The position numbers were made by a program, and so were the translations under genes. Below are positions 11,545-36,906 of a DNA stretch of 64,000 nucleotides, piece after piece. How positions within the stretch are numbered: position 1 is the stretch's first letter; each line of letters begins with the position of its first letter. Where the stretch lies: assembly GCF_001540865.1 (NCBI RefSeq), contig NC_033622.1, positions 17,214,089 through 17,278,088 of the forward strand, written 5' to 3'. Origin of the DNA: Ananas comosus. Lineage: Eukaryota > Streptophyta > Magnoliopsida > Poales > Bromeliaceae. The notes under the pieces are model-generated. The model worked only from the letters and a program-made list of their open reading frames with translations. It was not told where the DNA came from and did not search any database.

Positions 11545-11592
11545 TTTTTATTCAATAAATAAAGTAGATATCGTGCTATCTATTCTCAAAAA
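11545..11592 (+). mobile_element. SINE/LINE 3'-tail fragment
   Basis: CAATAAATAAAGTAGATATC followed by GTGCTATCTATTCTCAAAAAA matches only the 3' tail of the SINE family, with no tRNA-like head. It may be a severely 5'-truncated LINE or SINE insertion. Confidence 0.5.
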
Positions 11593-12251
11593 ATAGCATT
11601 TTTTAAAAAAAATTAAAGACAGAACCCACATGAGACGTCATTAGGGTCTCACAAGGGTCTGAATTCGTTTAGATGACTAAATCACAACTTTCCCTGAAGG
11701 TTGTGAAATCTAAAATTCAGTCAAGCTGTCACTTGTCAGTCCTTGGATTTCCGATCGATATTAGCAATGCCTGATCGTGTGTAACAATTCAGGCAATTAG
11801 GACTAATAGTTTATTGGGCACAGACGGGCATAAATGATCGATCCAAAATACATCAGCTTGGTCTATGACCCGGCACCCTCTCGACCTAGACAATGTCGTG
11901 CTGCGCTAGATCGCACCAAGCAACGAGCCTATCTATTTTTCTACATTTTTGTTTTTTTATTTTAAAAATTTTAATTTTATAAAAACATACTTATTTATTA
12001 AATAAAAAAAATAAATTTAATATTTAATATTTTTCCATTGCTCGGCCAATTACTCGGTGCTTCCCGAATCCCAAGTAGTTGCAGGTTTCATGGGCTTATT
12101 TGGCGATCGTAAAAATAAAAAATAAAAATAGTAAGATTTTTAATAATTTGTATTGAGGGTTTGCGAAACAGGAGCTTATAGTAAGCCCGATTTCCCTATT
12201 CGGCGGGCACTTCCCCTCGCATTCTTCTTCACCCAAAAACCCTAACACTCG

Positions 12252-12697
12252 CTCCGAAGGAGAAAAGAAGAAGAGGGAAGTTTGCACAAGGAGAGGAAAG
12301 CTTATATGCAGGCAACGGCCGCTTGGAAGATTTTCTTCTCGATGCAGGCGAGGGCTGCTTGGAGACGCCTCTCCCACGCGCCTAAAGATTGGAACTTCCA
12401 GAGCCCCTGGATCTCGCCTCTGCTTCCCCGCCCACTTCTTCCTGCTCGTGTACCGCCCATAGTCGAGTTCAGCACGACCCCCAGCAGGCCCATGAGAGGC
12501 CGCGGGAGAAGAGCCGGAAGAGACGACGGCCCTTCGGAAGAGGAAGAGGAGGAGGATTTCTTCCTCCGCACTCTCAACTTCGGCGACGACGGCGGGAACG
12601 AGAGAGCAAGAGAGAAGAACCTGGCCGACCCCCAGCAAGGCCCTCCGAGGCCCGCTAGGAGGCCACCGAGGGGCGAGCGAAGGTCGGACACGCCGCG
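12252..12697 (+). repeat. Upstream duplicate of the PPR gene's first ~450 bp
   Basis: From GAGAAAAGAAGAAGAGGGAA, through ATG 12306, to GGACACGCCGCG this segment is nearly identical to 12700-13155. It differs by a few substitutions (for example CACGCG versus CACTCG) and lacks a 24-bp Glu-coding expansion present in the second copy. It ends at the N at 12698, where its ORF (from 12306) is cut. Two unmerged haplotype contig ends or a real tandem duplication could explain it; the N joint favours the first. Confidence 0.85.
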
Positions 12698-12745
12698 NGG
12701 AGAAAAGAAGAAGAGGGAAGCTTGCAGAAGGAGAGGAAAGCTTAT

Positions 12746-14200
12746 ATGCAGGCAACGGCCGCTTGGAAGATTTTCTTCTCGATGCAGGCGAGGGCTGCTT
12801 GGAGACGCCTCTCCCACTCGCCTAAAGATTGGAACTTCCAGAGCCCCTGGATCTCGTCTCTGCTTCCCCGCCCACTTCTTCCTGCTCGCGTACCGCCCAT
12901 AGTCGAGTTCAGCACGACCCCCAGCAGGCCCATGAGAGGCCGCGGGAGAAGAGCCGGAAGAGACGACGGCCCTTCGGAAGAGGAAGAGGAAGAGAAAGAG
13001 GAAGAGGAGGAGGATTTCTTCCTCCGCACTCTCAACTTCGGCGACGACGGCGGGAACGAGAGAGCAAGAGAGAAGAACCTGGCCGACCCCCAGCAAGGCC
13101 CTCCGAGGCCCGCTAGGAGGCCACCGAGGGGCGAGCGAAGGTCGGACACGCCGCGCGATGTCGAGGCAGATGATTTCTTTCCCCATTTCCAGGATGGAAA
13201 CGAGATACTGCTAGGCGGCGGCCGGAGGTCATCTTCCTACCGAATGCCCAATAGACCGCCGCCGGCAGGAGAGCGAAGGGGGAAGGCTCCTGGAACTCTC
13301 CGTCATAATCTGAAGGCCGGTGACATCGATGAAGATGTATACGGAGATTTCGAAGCTTTACTTCGAGAAGAAGAATCTCCTCCTCCTCCTCCTCCTCCTC
13401 CGAGACCCCCCATGAGACCCAAGGAAGCTGGAAAGAGTGATGGAGCGATCAAGATCAACGACGAGTCAGACGATCCCTCTACCAGGGAGAAAGGCGGTGC
13501 CGGACTAGGTGAAACCCTCTTTCAAAAATTGAAACTTGGGGATGCTGCTCCCGGCGATAAAATGGAAGGTGAAACTCAACGCAAGTCCCCTGCAAATCTC
13601 TCCGACACCGATTCTGCAGCAACCGAGCCTCCGCCCCAAGATGCGGAGGAGGTCTTCAAGAAGATGAAGGAGACGGGCCTTATCCCAAATGCGGTTGCCA
13701 TGCTTGACGGCCTCTGCAAAGATGGGCTGATTCAAGAAGCCATGAAGCTCTTTGGGCTGATGCGTGAGAAGGGAACCATCCCCGAGGTCGTCATCTACAC
13801 TGCTGTCGTGGACGGCTTCTGCAAGGCCGCTAAGTTTGACGACGCCAAGAGGATCTTCCGGAAGATGCAAAAGAACGGGATTGTACCCAATGCTTTCAGC
13901 TATGCAGTTCTGATACAGGGCTTGTCCAACGGTGGGAAATTGGATGAGTCTGTTGAGTTCTGCACGGAAATGTTCGAAGCAGGGCATTCTCCGAATGCAA
14001 CTACCTTCATCGGGTTGGTCAATGGGTTCTGTAAAGAGAAGGGGGTGGAGGAAGCCGAGAAACTTGTAAAAAGTTTTCGTGAGAGGAACTTCATTGTTGA
14101 TGAGAAGGCTGTAAGGGAGCATTTGGACAAGAAGGGCCCCTTCTCACCGCTAGTTTGGGAGGCTATCTTTGGTAAGAAGATCTCGCAGAGGCCATTCTGA
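12746..14200 (+). CDS. Pentatricopeptide repeat protein, At4g38150-like
   Basis: Single exon, 484 aa from ATG 12746. The N-terminus (MQATAAWKIFFSMQARAAWR) is Arg/Ala-rich without acids, fitting mitochondrial targeting (prediction). Residues ~30-290 are low complexity: Arg/Gly stretches, a Glu run near residue 75-90, and an eight-proline run near 212-220. The conserved part starts near residue 298 with DAEEVFKKMKETGLIPNAVA and holds about four P-type PPR motifs to ~455 (for example TYTAVV-like VVIYTAVVDGFCK, GIVPNAFSYAVLIQGL). It ends WEAIFGKK, as in the short Arabidopsis PPR At4g38150. PPR proteins bind organelle RNA; no E or DYW domain is present, so editing activity is not suggested. The actual transcript may start in the upstream duplicate; only one copy is needed for an intact protein. 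Confidence 0.88.
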   Translation: MQATAAWKIFFSMQARAAWRRLSHSPKDWNFQSPWISSLLPRPLLPARVPPIVEFSTTPSRPMRGRGRRAGRDDGPSEEEEEEKEEEEEDFFLRTLNFGDDGGNERAREKNLADPQQGPPRPARRPPRGERRSDTPRDVEADDFFPHFQDGNEILLGGGRRSSSYRMPNRPPPAGERRGKAPGTLRHNLKAGDIDEDVYGDFEALLREEESPPPPPPPPRPPMRPKEAGKSDGAIKINDESDDPSTREKGGAGLGETLFQKLKLGDAAPGDKMEGETQRKSPANLSDTDSAATEPPPQDAEEVFKKMKETGLIPNAVAMLDGLCKDGLIQEAMKLFGLMREKGTIPEVVIYTAVVDGFCKAAKFDDAKRIFRKMQKNGIVPNAFSYAVLIQGLSNGGKLDESVEFCTEMFEAGHSPNATTFIGLVNGFCKEKGVEEAEKLVKSFRERNFIVDEKAVREHLDKKGPFSPLVWEAIFGKKISQRPF

Positions 14201-16481
14201 TCTCTTCTTGTTCTTGGGGTTGCTTGGCGAGTACAAGTTTTGATCTTAGTTACTTTTACCCTGGCATAATTGACCGCTCTACGGAATTTCCGAGTTTAAG
14301 GATTGTTTTCTTCTTCTTCTTTTTTCCTCTTCATCCTAATCATGTTTTATGTAGAATCAGCAAGCAGTTGAAAAGATGGTTACGTTATCAGCTGAATCTC
14401 TCATCTGTTTCTTGTTGTCCTCGCCTCTTTGTTAAGCATTGAATGTGCTATGATTCTTCTACTCAAAGAAAAAAAAAGATTTTTGATTATTTCTAAATGT
14501 TGGTGGAATTCTCAACCTGTTTTCTTGTGGAGATAATCATAGATACTTTGTTGATGATGTAAATGGAGAAATAATAATAATGATAATGGCCTCTTGAGAG
14601 AAGAACAAGTAATATCTAACCCTACAATACTGATCGTCATAAGGCATGTTATGTTAAAGATAGAGAGCTTTAACAGCCAATATTTCTTAGATATACAATC
14701 CCCAGCAGAAAAATCATCTGCAGTGCATTATAACGGACATGGATTGAGGCTCCAATTCACAAGGATTACAAAGTTACTCTGCTCAGGAAACACGCAATGG
14801 GAACCCATGACTAAAGAATTGAGTTTGGGAGAATATAAAACTTAATCTGGCGTAAATGTGAATATATACTCTGTATTGCAACCTTCGCAAATCAAGGTAC
14901 TCTTTCATCCTTCATGTCTTTGCTGTCTCGAGCCTTTTCATCCTTCTTGTCTGACAGTGGTGATATCAAATATGGAAGCCTTTTAGAGAATAAATTAGCT
15001 CAAAGTGCATTAACTGGTCAAACTACCTTGAAGTTGTAGTCTGGGATGATTAAACCTTGTATATCATGTTGTGTGCAAATACATAATTAAATATATTAGA
15101 TAGATCTGGTAGATTTACGAAAATATCTAACACAATTTCTCTAATTTGCGGAAAATATGCATTCTTGGTTCCTGCTGAAAGGGTATCTCATTCTTTTATT
15201 GCAACTCAGACCATGATAAACACTCCAAAGAAACCACAAAATGATGTATTCTTTACTTGCCCGATAATCACAAGACTGCACTCTACACTTCCGAAACTAT
15301 GCAATAATAATCATTGCTTCTCATTGCTGTACATGATTACCGATACATTTCCTTTATGCTTATCTTGGTAGAATATCCGATTAAGGTGAATCTTTCTGAG
15401 ACAAGGAAGGCGAGCACTCGGTAGTCCTTGTGGGTTGAACGCCTGCACACAAGTATTAAAGAAAAACATGATCATATTTCATTAGCTGTTGCTTTATGGC
15501 TTCCCTATAAATTGCCAAAGCATCGCTACTTGCTGGGTAGTCCAATCCCAAGTGATGTCTTATCTTATCTAGACATTTATCTTTTGAAGGTAATTATGAG
15601 GCTCATACTGATTTGCATATTGGATGCCCTTTTTACAAAACCTTGACCTGATTCACACTGATTCTAACAGTAATATCTGGATTAAATAGAAGTTTGTCAT
15701 TCATAGTCGGTCGATTAAATTTCTGGACTAAATCGGTAAGCAATAATATGTTATCTCGGTGAGAAGCGTAGAACTGGCACATGTTTCGTATTGCATAGTA
15801 TTATGAGTTACATGTACTCGAATTACATGTTGCATGTGTTTGTTGTCACATATTATCTGTATTTGCATACCCCCTTAGAGCGGAAATTTGGTTTTATATC
15901 CTTTAGAATAGTTTATACACGCATGGATGCTGCTCTGTCTGACTTTCTGTGAGAATCTTGACATCAAAGAAATGAAGGATTGTTTCTAATGCTAAACCGT
16001 TTTGTACAATTACCTTTTAATGTTTACGAAGAATATCTTAATGGGGGCATGTAGATCTATTTCAAGCCAGGGTGCTACCGAGGAAAGTAAGTATGGTTAA
16101 ACAAAAGACTTAAACAAAAGACTATTTATGCTGGGTGGACTTAAACAAAAGACTATTTATGCTGGGTGTACATTGTATCTAATATGCAATAGTTTGAAGG
16201 ATGGTGGTGCAAATATGCACTTAAGAGTGTATGCAGGCACATGCATTCTCAAGGGACTAACACAAAATGTCCTATATAGTTTTAAGTCATACAAGCATAC
16301 AATGATCTGGGGTTTTTCTTATAAAGGTAATGTAATGTCTGGAGACAAAGATGCATTTCATTTCGTTTTTTCAGGGCAAAGATCTTGTTATTTTTACCTC
16401 TACTTTTGGTGGTTGGGCAGTGATGGGCGTTCATTTCATTGAATTTTCATGATTCAATTATATTTTAGAGTGGTCCTCACC
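14201..16481. other. Intergenic between convergent PPR and PHOT2 genes
   Basis: Contains the 3' flanks of both genes (PPR from the left, PHOT2 from the right) and no supported gene. A 33-bp direct duplication of ACTTAAACAAAAGACTATTT-type sequence occurs at about 16107-16170. Confidence 0.55.
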
Positions 16482-30330
<13,849 letters not shown>

Positions 30331-30365
30331 TATTCGATCACCGGTGCCCAAGTAAGATACTTGGG

Positions 30366-31250
30366 CTGAAATGCAATAAATTTTTTATGCGGATTCAAGT
30401 TCTCGAAGTAGAAGCCCTGCAGGTGCATCAGGACCAAGAAAACCATCAGCTTTCTTGCAAGTAGTTGTAACTTGACATGGTAATTTACCAGTCAAAATAA
30501 GTCAGAACAAGCCAAAGATCCAATCTGAGCAAACTGCTTTGGGCTGAAGTGTAAAATGTAGATCGACAGCAGAAAATCTGACCCAGAAATTATAAAAGCA
30601 TATGTGAAATTCTGGCAAAAAGAGAAAATAATAAGCCGGAATGAAAATTGTTGGGGTCAAGAACTCCAGTCCTCTAAACTAAGATATTGCTCTGACACGA
30701 GAACCAAAGACAAAAAAACAAAGACCTTATCAGACACGTACCTCTTCCCGTTCATAAGGAGAAGAAGAAGGAGAATTTATATGAGAACAGAAGCAATATA
30801 TAATATTGAACCACGATATTCGAAGGCTCTTGATAGTCGAATACCTTTTTAAACAAAAAGACAATTCGGAAGTTTACCGCCACTTTGAGAGAATTTATTC
30901 ACGAATTCCGTACAGAACGAGATCACGCGCAAGAATCACACAACAGTTTCTCCAATTGATTTCAGCGAAGGCGGGAAAAGCAAAGAAGCAGAGAAAGAGG
31001 AGAACAAGATTAGTTACCTTTCCTTTGAAAGTTAAGAGAAACTGGGCCGCAGCGGCATACGCCTTCAGCTGTTCTCTGCAGTGCTCATTCACACACAGTC
31101 TCAGAGAAGGAAAGCCAAAAAGAAAAGAAAGGAGGAGAAGGAAGGCCCTTCCTGTATCACTTCAACCACCTCTCTCGCGCACCGAGAACGAAGACGCCAA
31201 TCTCGGCCGTCGGTTCGGTTCTCTCCTACTTAACCCATTTTCTTGAAGTC
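30366..31250 (-). other. PHOT2 upstream region: probable 5'UTR intron and leader
   Basis: A clear acceptor (TTTATTGCATTTCAG) ends at 30366, so the first coding exon is preceded by an intron and at least one untranslated or short coding exon upstream. 30900-31240 is purine/pyrimidine-biased and GC-richer, fitting a leader, but the donor and transcription start cannot be fixed by eye. Frames on the plus strand here are shadows. Confidence 0.45.
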
Positions 31251-31830
31251 GTGTGTACCTGGGGACACAGGACTGCAGGAGACGCCCCGGACGCGTGATC
31301 TTTTTCTGTGGCCTCTTCTTTTTTTCTTTTTTTCTTTTTTCTTTCTTTTTTCCGTTTTTTTGTAAGGCCGGGCGAATTTAGCCGTTATCCTATTTTCCCT
31401 CTTTTCGTACGCCTGTGGTGCGGAGCGGCTCAGTCGAGAGAGGAGAAGAGCTCTGTATAATACTGGCTGTACCAATTTGATACATACGTGTCTTCAGCCG
31501 AATGAGGCTGCACCTATCTCGTTCGATTACGGATGCAGAGAATAATGGATCGGTCAGTTGGTATTAGACGTAGAAAAGTACCCGATCTGTGTGACCAATC
31601 AGCACCAGCCCTGGCGCATTTATATTGCTTTCTTTAGATAGCGCACGTCTGCTTGCAACGACTGAGCTTGTGCGCCGGTAGTCGGACTAAAAAATTATTT
31701 TAGAAATAATAGATGTGTAAGGCATTTTCACTTGGTCTTCAGGTTTGGGCCATGAATTGGAATTCAGAGTACAGCAATAAGGTTCTAAACTTTCTGAATT
31801 GGGTAGCCTAAGGACTACTCAAAAAATAAA
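31251..31830. other. Likely PHOT2 promoter-side region
   Basis: Contains a T-rich tract at 31310-31365 and no gene. No specific light-response element is claimed. Confidence 0.35.
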
Positions 31831-31839
31831 ATACAAAAA

Positions 31840-32175
31840 TAAAAAAACCAATCTGAACTATAGATCGTTGTGAATCTACTATCAAAATTTTTTAAATTTT
31901 AATTTTATTATACAACCTTTCAATTTATTTGTTTTGAGTCAGTTAATAATACTTTAACTTTAGTATTTAAATGTATTATTTATCTCACGACTAAAAAAAA
32001 TTAGATGCAACATACTAATTACGTTTATAAAGATAAATAATATATTCAAATATCAAAGCTATAGCGTTGTTGACTGACTTTAAATAATTAAAATATTAAA
32101 TAATAAAATCTAAATTTAGAACGACGGAATAGTTGAATCAAAATAATTTATAATTTAACTAAGTTTTACACATCT
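31840..32175. mobile_element. Diverged copy of the long-TIR MITE family
   Basis: Aligns by eye with 18250-18578: CTGAACTATAGATCGTTGTG, CAACCTTTCAATTTATTTG, AAAGATAAATAATATATTCA and a degraded inverted end (GTTGAATCAAAATAATTTATA). The termini are less well preserved. Confidence 0.6.
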
Positions 32176-32439
32176 TTAGAAGTAGTTTACTGATCCGTAG
32201 AATTAACGCCGCACTGCCGCCGCACTGCCACATATGGTGTAAAGACGTTGATTAGTTTTATATAGACAGTGCAATCCGCTCTGTAGATTTACCAATTGAT
32301 AGACTGTGCATATAGAAGGAACATTTCCTGGACGACCAAAATATTTGATTAAAAAAATATATTATATTCACTTTTAATAAAAGGCGGGAGACGGTACATC
32401 TATGTGAGTAAACAATATTATTTTTATTTTTAATAATAT

Positions 32440-32500
32440 ATTCATTTTTTAATGAATGAAATAGATAGTATGATATTCTTTTGTCAAAAAAATATTATGT
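32440..32500 (+). mobile_element. SINE/LINE 3'-tail fragment
   Basis: TTAATGAATGAAATAGATAG followed by TATGATATTCTTTTGTCAAA resembles only the 3' tail of the SINE family; no head is present. Confidence 0.45.
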
Positions 32501-32659
32501 TCACTTTTTATTTCTTTGAACTATCGATATTCAAGATTTCTACAAATATTTGAACACTACAATTCTCGTTATTTAAATTATACTTATATAGATTCAAAAA
32601 TAATTATATCATGACCGAAAAGAAAAACAATTGGCATATTGACAACTGACATAAGATTC

Positions 32660-33370
32660 TTTGTAAGCGCCAGCAATAATAACTTTTTGGGTTTAAATCA
32701 CCGACCCAAAATGCTTAAAACTAGTTATTAGTTATTATTACTAATGTACAAGGCTTCATATAATTCAATAAAAATTACTTTTTCATCGGGTCTAATCAGA
32801 TCACAGATGCAAATCAAAATTATTAGACAATATGAGATTCTAGTGGTGGATCCCATTAAACTTGTTGGTGGTCCACCAAACTCGTTGGTGGCCCAAACAA
32901 GATCACAGATATAGACCAAAATTATCCGACAATATAAAATTTTAGAGGTAGATCCCACAAAACTAGTTAGTGTAACACTTTGTCCCGCATAATAATTAGC
33001 TCTCACACTTTCGACTTGTAATCTAGCTTTGATACCATTTATAACGACCTGATCAGCTAGCAATAATAACTTGTTAGGTACAAACCACCGACGCAAATTG
33101 TATGACGCTCTAACTTCCCAAAGAACACTCATCCTATGACTACTCCCGTCCTAACACGCTTAACTCTTTTAATCTCTTGGGACTAACTACCACCCAAAAT
33201 ATTTAAGTCGGATTAAAAGTTTTAACCTTATTATATCTTATATATAGAACTATCTGAAATCTCACAAAATATTTAAACTCAATTATTATTACTAGCGTGC
33301 AAAATTTTATATAATTCAATCAGAATTATTTTTTCAACTAATGTGGGACCATTGGGGCTTACAATATATA
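32660..33370. repeat. Dispersed repeat with internal duplication
   Basis: A block AGATCACAGAT...CAAAATTATT..GACAATAT...TAGATCCCA occurs twice about 100 bp apart (32800-32880, 32900-32965), and AGCAATAATAACTT...AAACCACCGAC occurs at about 32669 and 33059. It ends near TGTGGGACCATTGGGGCTTA. The ORF across it has no domain and arises from the repetition. Confidence 0.6.
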
Positions 33371-36120
33371 TATATATACTCTATGGTAGAATATACCTGT
33401 AATATTTTTTTATATAACATATTTTCGTTTATACGCACCTAATTCTTTCATGGTACAAACAAATGAGAGCAGCTTTTTCCTTTGTGCAATTAGAAAGAGA
33501 GAAAAAATAATGAGCAATGCTCCTATGCACCGAAAAAATCTCAATCATTAAAATTTTTTAAATGGACGGTAACGATAGATCTATTAAAAGAGAGTGACCG
33601 GCACTTGGAGGTATAGGTACCGATCACCACTTTAATAAGGGCAAATTTTTTTTTTATTACTAGAGTTTGCAATGAGGGCATTTTGGTAAATTTTCATCCT
33701 CATAACATGCTATTTTTATAAATTTAGAATATTCCACCTTCCTTCATTCTTATCCTCCAATATTCCATCTATGAATTATTACTTTTCCTAAATTAAACCT
33801 CATGTCTTTAAACCATAGTTAGTTAATTCGAATACGATAAAAATTCGATACGGATAAAATAAGAATAAAATTTATATCTTAATTTTTAAGTTCGTTGAAA
33901 AATACGGTTTAAAAATTAGATTCGCCAATAATTCGTATACGCGATTTATACGAAAATTTTATGTTTCTCATTTAAAAATTCGGAATAAAAATTTGTTTAT
34001 TTAATTAAAATTTTTTAGATTTATGCTATTATCATGCATAAATAATTATAATTCTTATAAAATATAAAAATAAAATTGGATACACACACACAAAGGGGGA
34101 GTGGAGCTAGAGGTCCACCGTGGACCTCTCACTCCACACAGTCCACGAGGCTGAGTGCAGCCTCGTGGACCGCGATATTTTCCTACACGTAGGCCGCGAT
34201 TTCTTCTTCCTCGCCGCTCCTCTTTTCCTTTTTTGCTTTAGAATCATTTAGTTTAAATAGGTAACAAATTTTATTTTTTTTAACTATAATATAAACTAAA
34301 TCTAAATTTAAAATTTAATTTTAATCAATATTTTTGAACTTTAATGTTGTTTTTACTATCGAATGAACAATTTGAATTTAATTTTAAAAATAGAAGCCTT
34401 TAATTTAAATAAATAATAAAAGTTATGTTTATAAATACAGCATAATTTACAATTTAAAATAAGTTAATATATTTGAAATTTCTTGTCATTTTAATATCAA
34501 ATTAACAATTTGAATTGAAATATACTATTCATTTAAACATAAATTTTTTCGTTCTGAAAATTAAAATTAAAATTAAATTTGAATTTAATGTACACAATTA
34601 TAAAGTTTAAGCTCAAATTGATTTTTAAATTCAATTTATAAAGGTTTATTACTTATCAAATTAGCACTATCTAATTTGGTAAGTAACAAAATTAAACAAG
34701 GAAACAAATATTTGTATAAGGTTGATCAAATTTGGTAATTAATTTGTATTTTTTTTTTCCGATATTATCCTTATGAATGGTAACATGTTGAGCAGGTAAC
34801 CACTATACAAAAGTCAATCTCGCCCTTAAAATATTAACGGTTAAATTTATTTTACCTGGTGTATTGAAGCATTCCTCAAAAATAATTCTGAGCAAAATTG
34901 CATTTTCGCTTCTTAAAATGTGAGGTGGCACTAATAATTAGTCTCTGTCTTCTCAACTTTTTAAATTCTAAAAATTTAAAAAATTCTTTAAATTTCAAGA
35001 TGAGAGAGTGTATTCGATACTCCGTTTTTTGGAATGTACAAATGGCTTATCTCTAGCATTACCATCTGCATTAATTAAATAGCTCTCTTTTTAATCTAAT
35101 TGGTTTTCTTTGATTTCCTTTTTGTTTTTCCCTCTTCTCCTTATCCTTATTTGTATGATCACTCCGCCTGGCGAAATACTGAAAAGGTCATAAATCTGTA
35201 CGAACAGAGGGACATGTTGGCGTTAATAAGAACGGACCGTGCCAGATGGAACAGATATTCGTTTGGGTTTTGGGAGCTACCGCGACCGATACCGCAGGGT
35301 ATGGAAGAGTTGGGCGGCGCGGAGCATAGATGGATGTGGCTCTTTCAACCGTCGCATAAAAAAGGACTCGTACGTGGACGAGGCATCGCCAAGCGGCCGC
35401 GGCCGGAGCCACAGCCACACGGGTCGTTGCCGTGCCCACGTGACCAAGTGAAAATGATCATAATAATAATATTCCTTTGCAGGATCGATGTCGACCCCCA
35501 ACTTAAATAGCTAAAATTGTAGTTAACTTTCTACTCTAATAATGTTGGTTTATAAAGTTGGTGCGGTAACAAGGCAGGACAAGCGGCTGGCCAACCCAAT
35601 AGAGCAATAACTATCTCAACACTGCTGTGGGTGGATTTGGTCAAGGGAATAAATGTGACGGTGAAAAATGTACAAGTATCAATAAGTGTTTGATACTTTT
35701 AAAACCACCATAGTCGGACTTTAAATTTTTATAAAATCTATAATAAAAGAGGTATAAGATTTATAACCATGTATATACGTCTGCGTGTGTGTACACCCGA
35801 TGATCCTGACACGCTCCGTTTCGTGCTTTCAAGTGACTTTCACCACTAATGACGGAAAGCATTTCCAATTGACACTTGTGGAGAATATTGAGCCTCATGA
35901 CATAGGCTATTTCAAAACAATACTTTTTTAGTTTAGATCTTCTTAACTTTTAGTTAAATCATCAATAATTTTTAAAATTAAAGTTTTGATCATTTTTCAA
36001 CATATTAATCAAAAAAATTGATGGCTAATAGCTAATATATTTATTAATTCTAACTTAAATTATTAGAATAATCCATTTTCCAAAAATTAGAACTTGAGTT
36101 CTCATGCATTCTTATTGCTT
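33371..36120. other. Long AT-rich intergenic region
   Basis: No gene I can support. A pair of strong hairpins lies at 34100-34172 (listed separately). A 136-codon frame at 35100-35510 has no recognised domain. Confidence 0.5.
34098..34172. repeat. Two adjacent perfect-stem hairpins
   Basis: The first has GAGGTCCAC/GTGGACCTC around a single C, with outer GGAGTG/CACTCC. The second is GTCCACGAGGCT/AGCCTCGTGGAC around GAGTGC. A (CA)n tract precedes them. They resemble the variable hairpins of the (TA)n-flanked elements, but no partner end was found. Confidence 0.7.
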
Positions 36121-36139
36121 CTTAAAAAAAACACTAATT

Positions 36140-36906
36140 ATATGTAATTGGGTATGGATATGCCAGGGATATGGATATGCCAGGGCTCGAAGTCATTTTT
36201 AATTATTATATGGCATATATACACGGCATATATGGATATGGCCAATTTGCATAAAAAATTTACTTATTTTGGGCTTTTGCAAAACCGGACCACCTTTTTC
36301 GTTTTTGCAGATTCGGTCCGCTTTTTCATGCGCCTGACCAAAATACCCTTATTACTTTTTCTCTTTCCTCTTTCTCTCTCCTCTCTGTTTCTATCGTTCT
36401 GTTTTTTTTTCNTCAATATAAGTTCTTTCTTCTCCCTCAAATAATTCCTAACATGCAAAATTAAAAGAGGAGAGGTTAGTTTTATTTTCATAATTGATGT
36501 GGCAGTTCTGACCATTTCATGCTCAAATGGGTGCAAAATCTTGCAAACTTCTATGAAATTTTTATCGCCATCGTCATCATGATCGCAATATTATCATCTC
36601 CATCTTCATACGACCTTTGTAGATTTTTTTATTTAAATGATGATTCTAGGCGGTTATCAATTTTCAATGGTTATATTGGTTAGTTCAATTCATACATTTA
36701 TCTACCCAAAAAATAAAACATACTTGAACTTTTATTTTCCAAACTCCTTTCTTCGTCCTCTTCAATATTTTTTATTTTTCTTCTATTATTTATTCGTCGC
36801 ATCGCGCGGGTTACTATACTAGTTATATATAATTGGGTATGGATATGCCAGGGATATGGATATGCCAGGGCTCGAAGTCATTTTTAATTATTATATGGCA
36901 TATATA
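36140..36906. repeat. Direct duplication of ~75 bp (36148-36222 and 36833-36906)
   Basis: GGGTATGGATATGCCAGGGA and the following ~55 bases occur twice in the same orientation. The second copy runs straight into the N at 36907, after which unrelated (ACCATT)n-like sequence starts. This is most simply unresolved contig overlap. Confidence 0.8.

Noticed and set aside
12096..13186. Long minus-strand frames opposite the PPR gene
   Set aside because: They are shadows of the GC-rich, Glu/Arg/Pro-coding plus strand and run across the N; no family similarity.
30806..31246. 146-codon plus-strand frame in the PHOT2 leader
   Set aside because: Basic low-complexity translation of the antisense of an untranslated region.
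32728..33132. 134-codon minus-strand frame
   Set aside because: It follows internally duplicated repeat DNA; the translation repeats itself and has no domain.
35100..35510. 136-codon open frame
   Set aside because: No domain, no homology that I recognise, AT-rich flanks; it ends in an ATA-rich (Ile) run.
36245..36260. Exact 9-bp target-site duplication for the Pack-MULE candidate
   Set aside because: The flanks (ATATGGCCA and ACCACTTTA) do not match, so it is not claimed.
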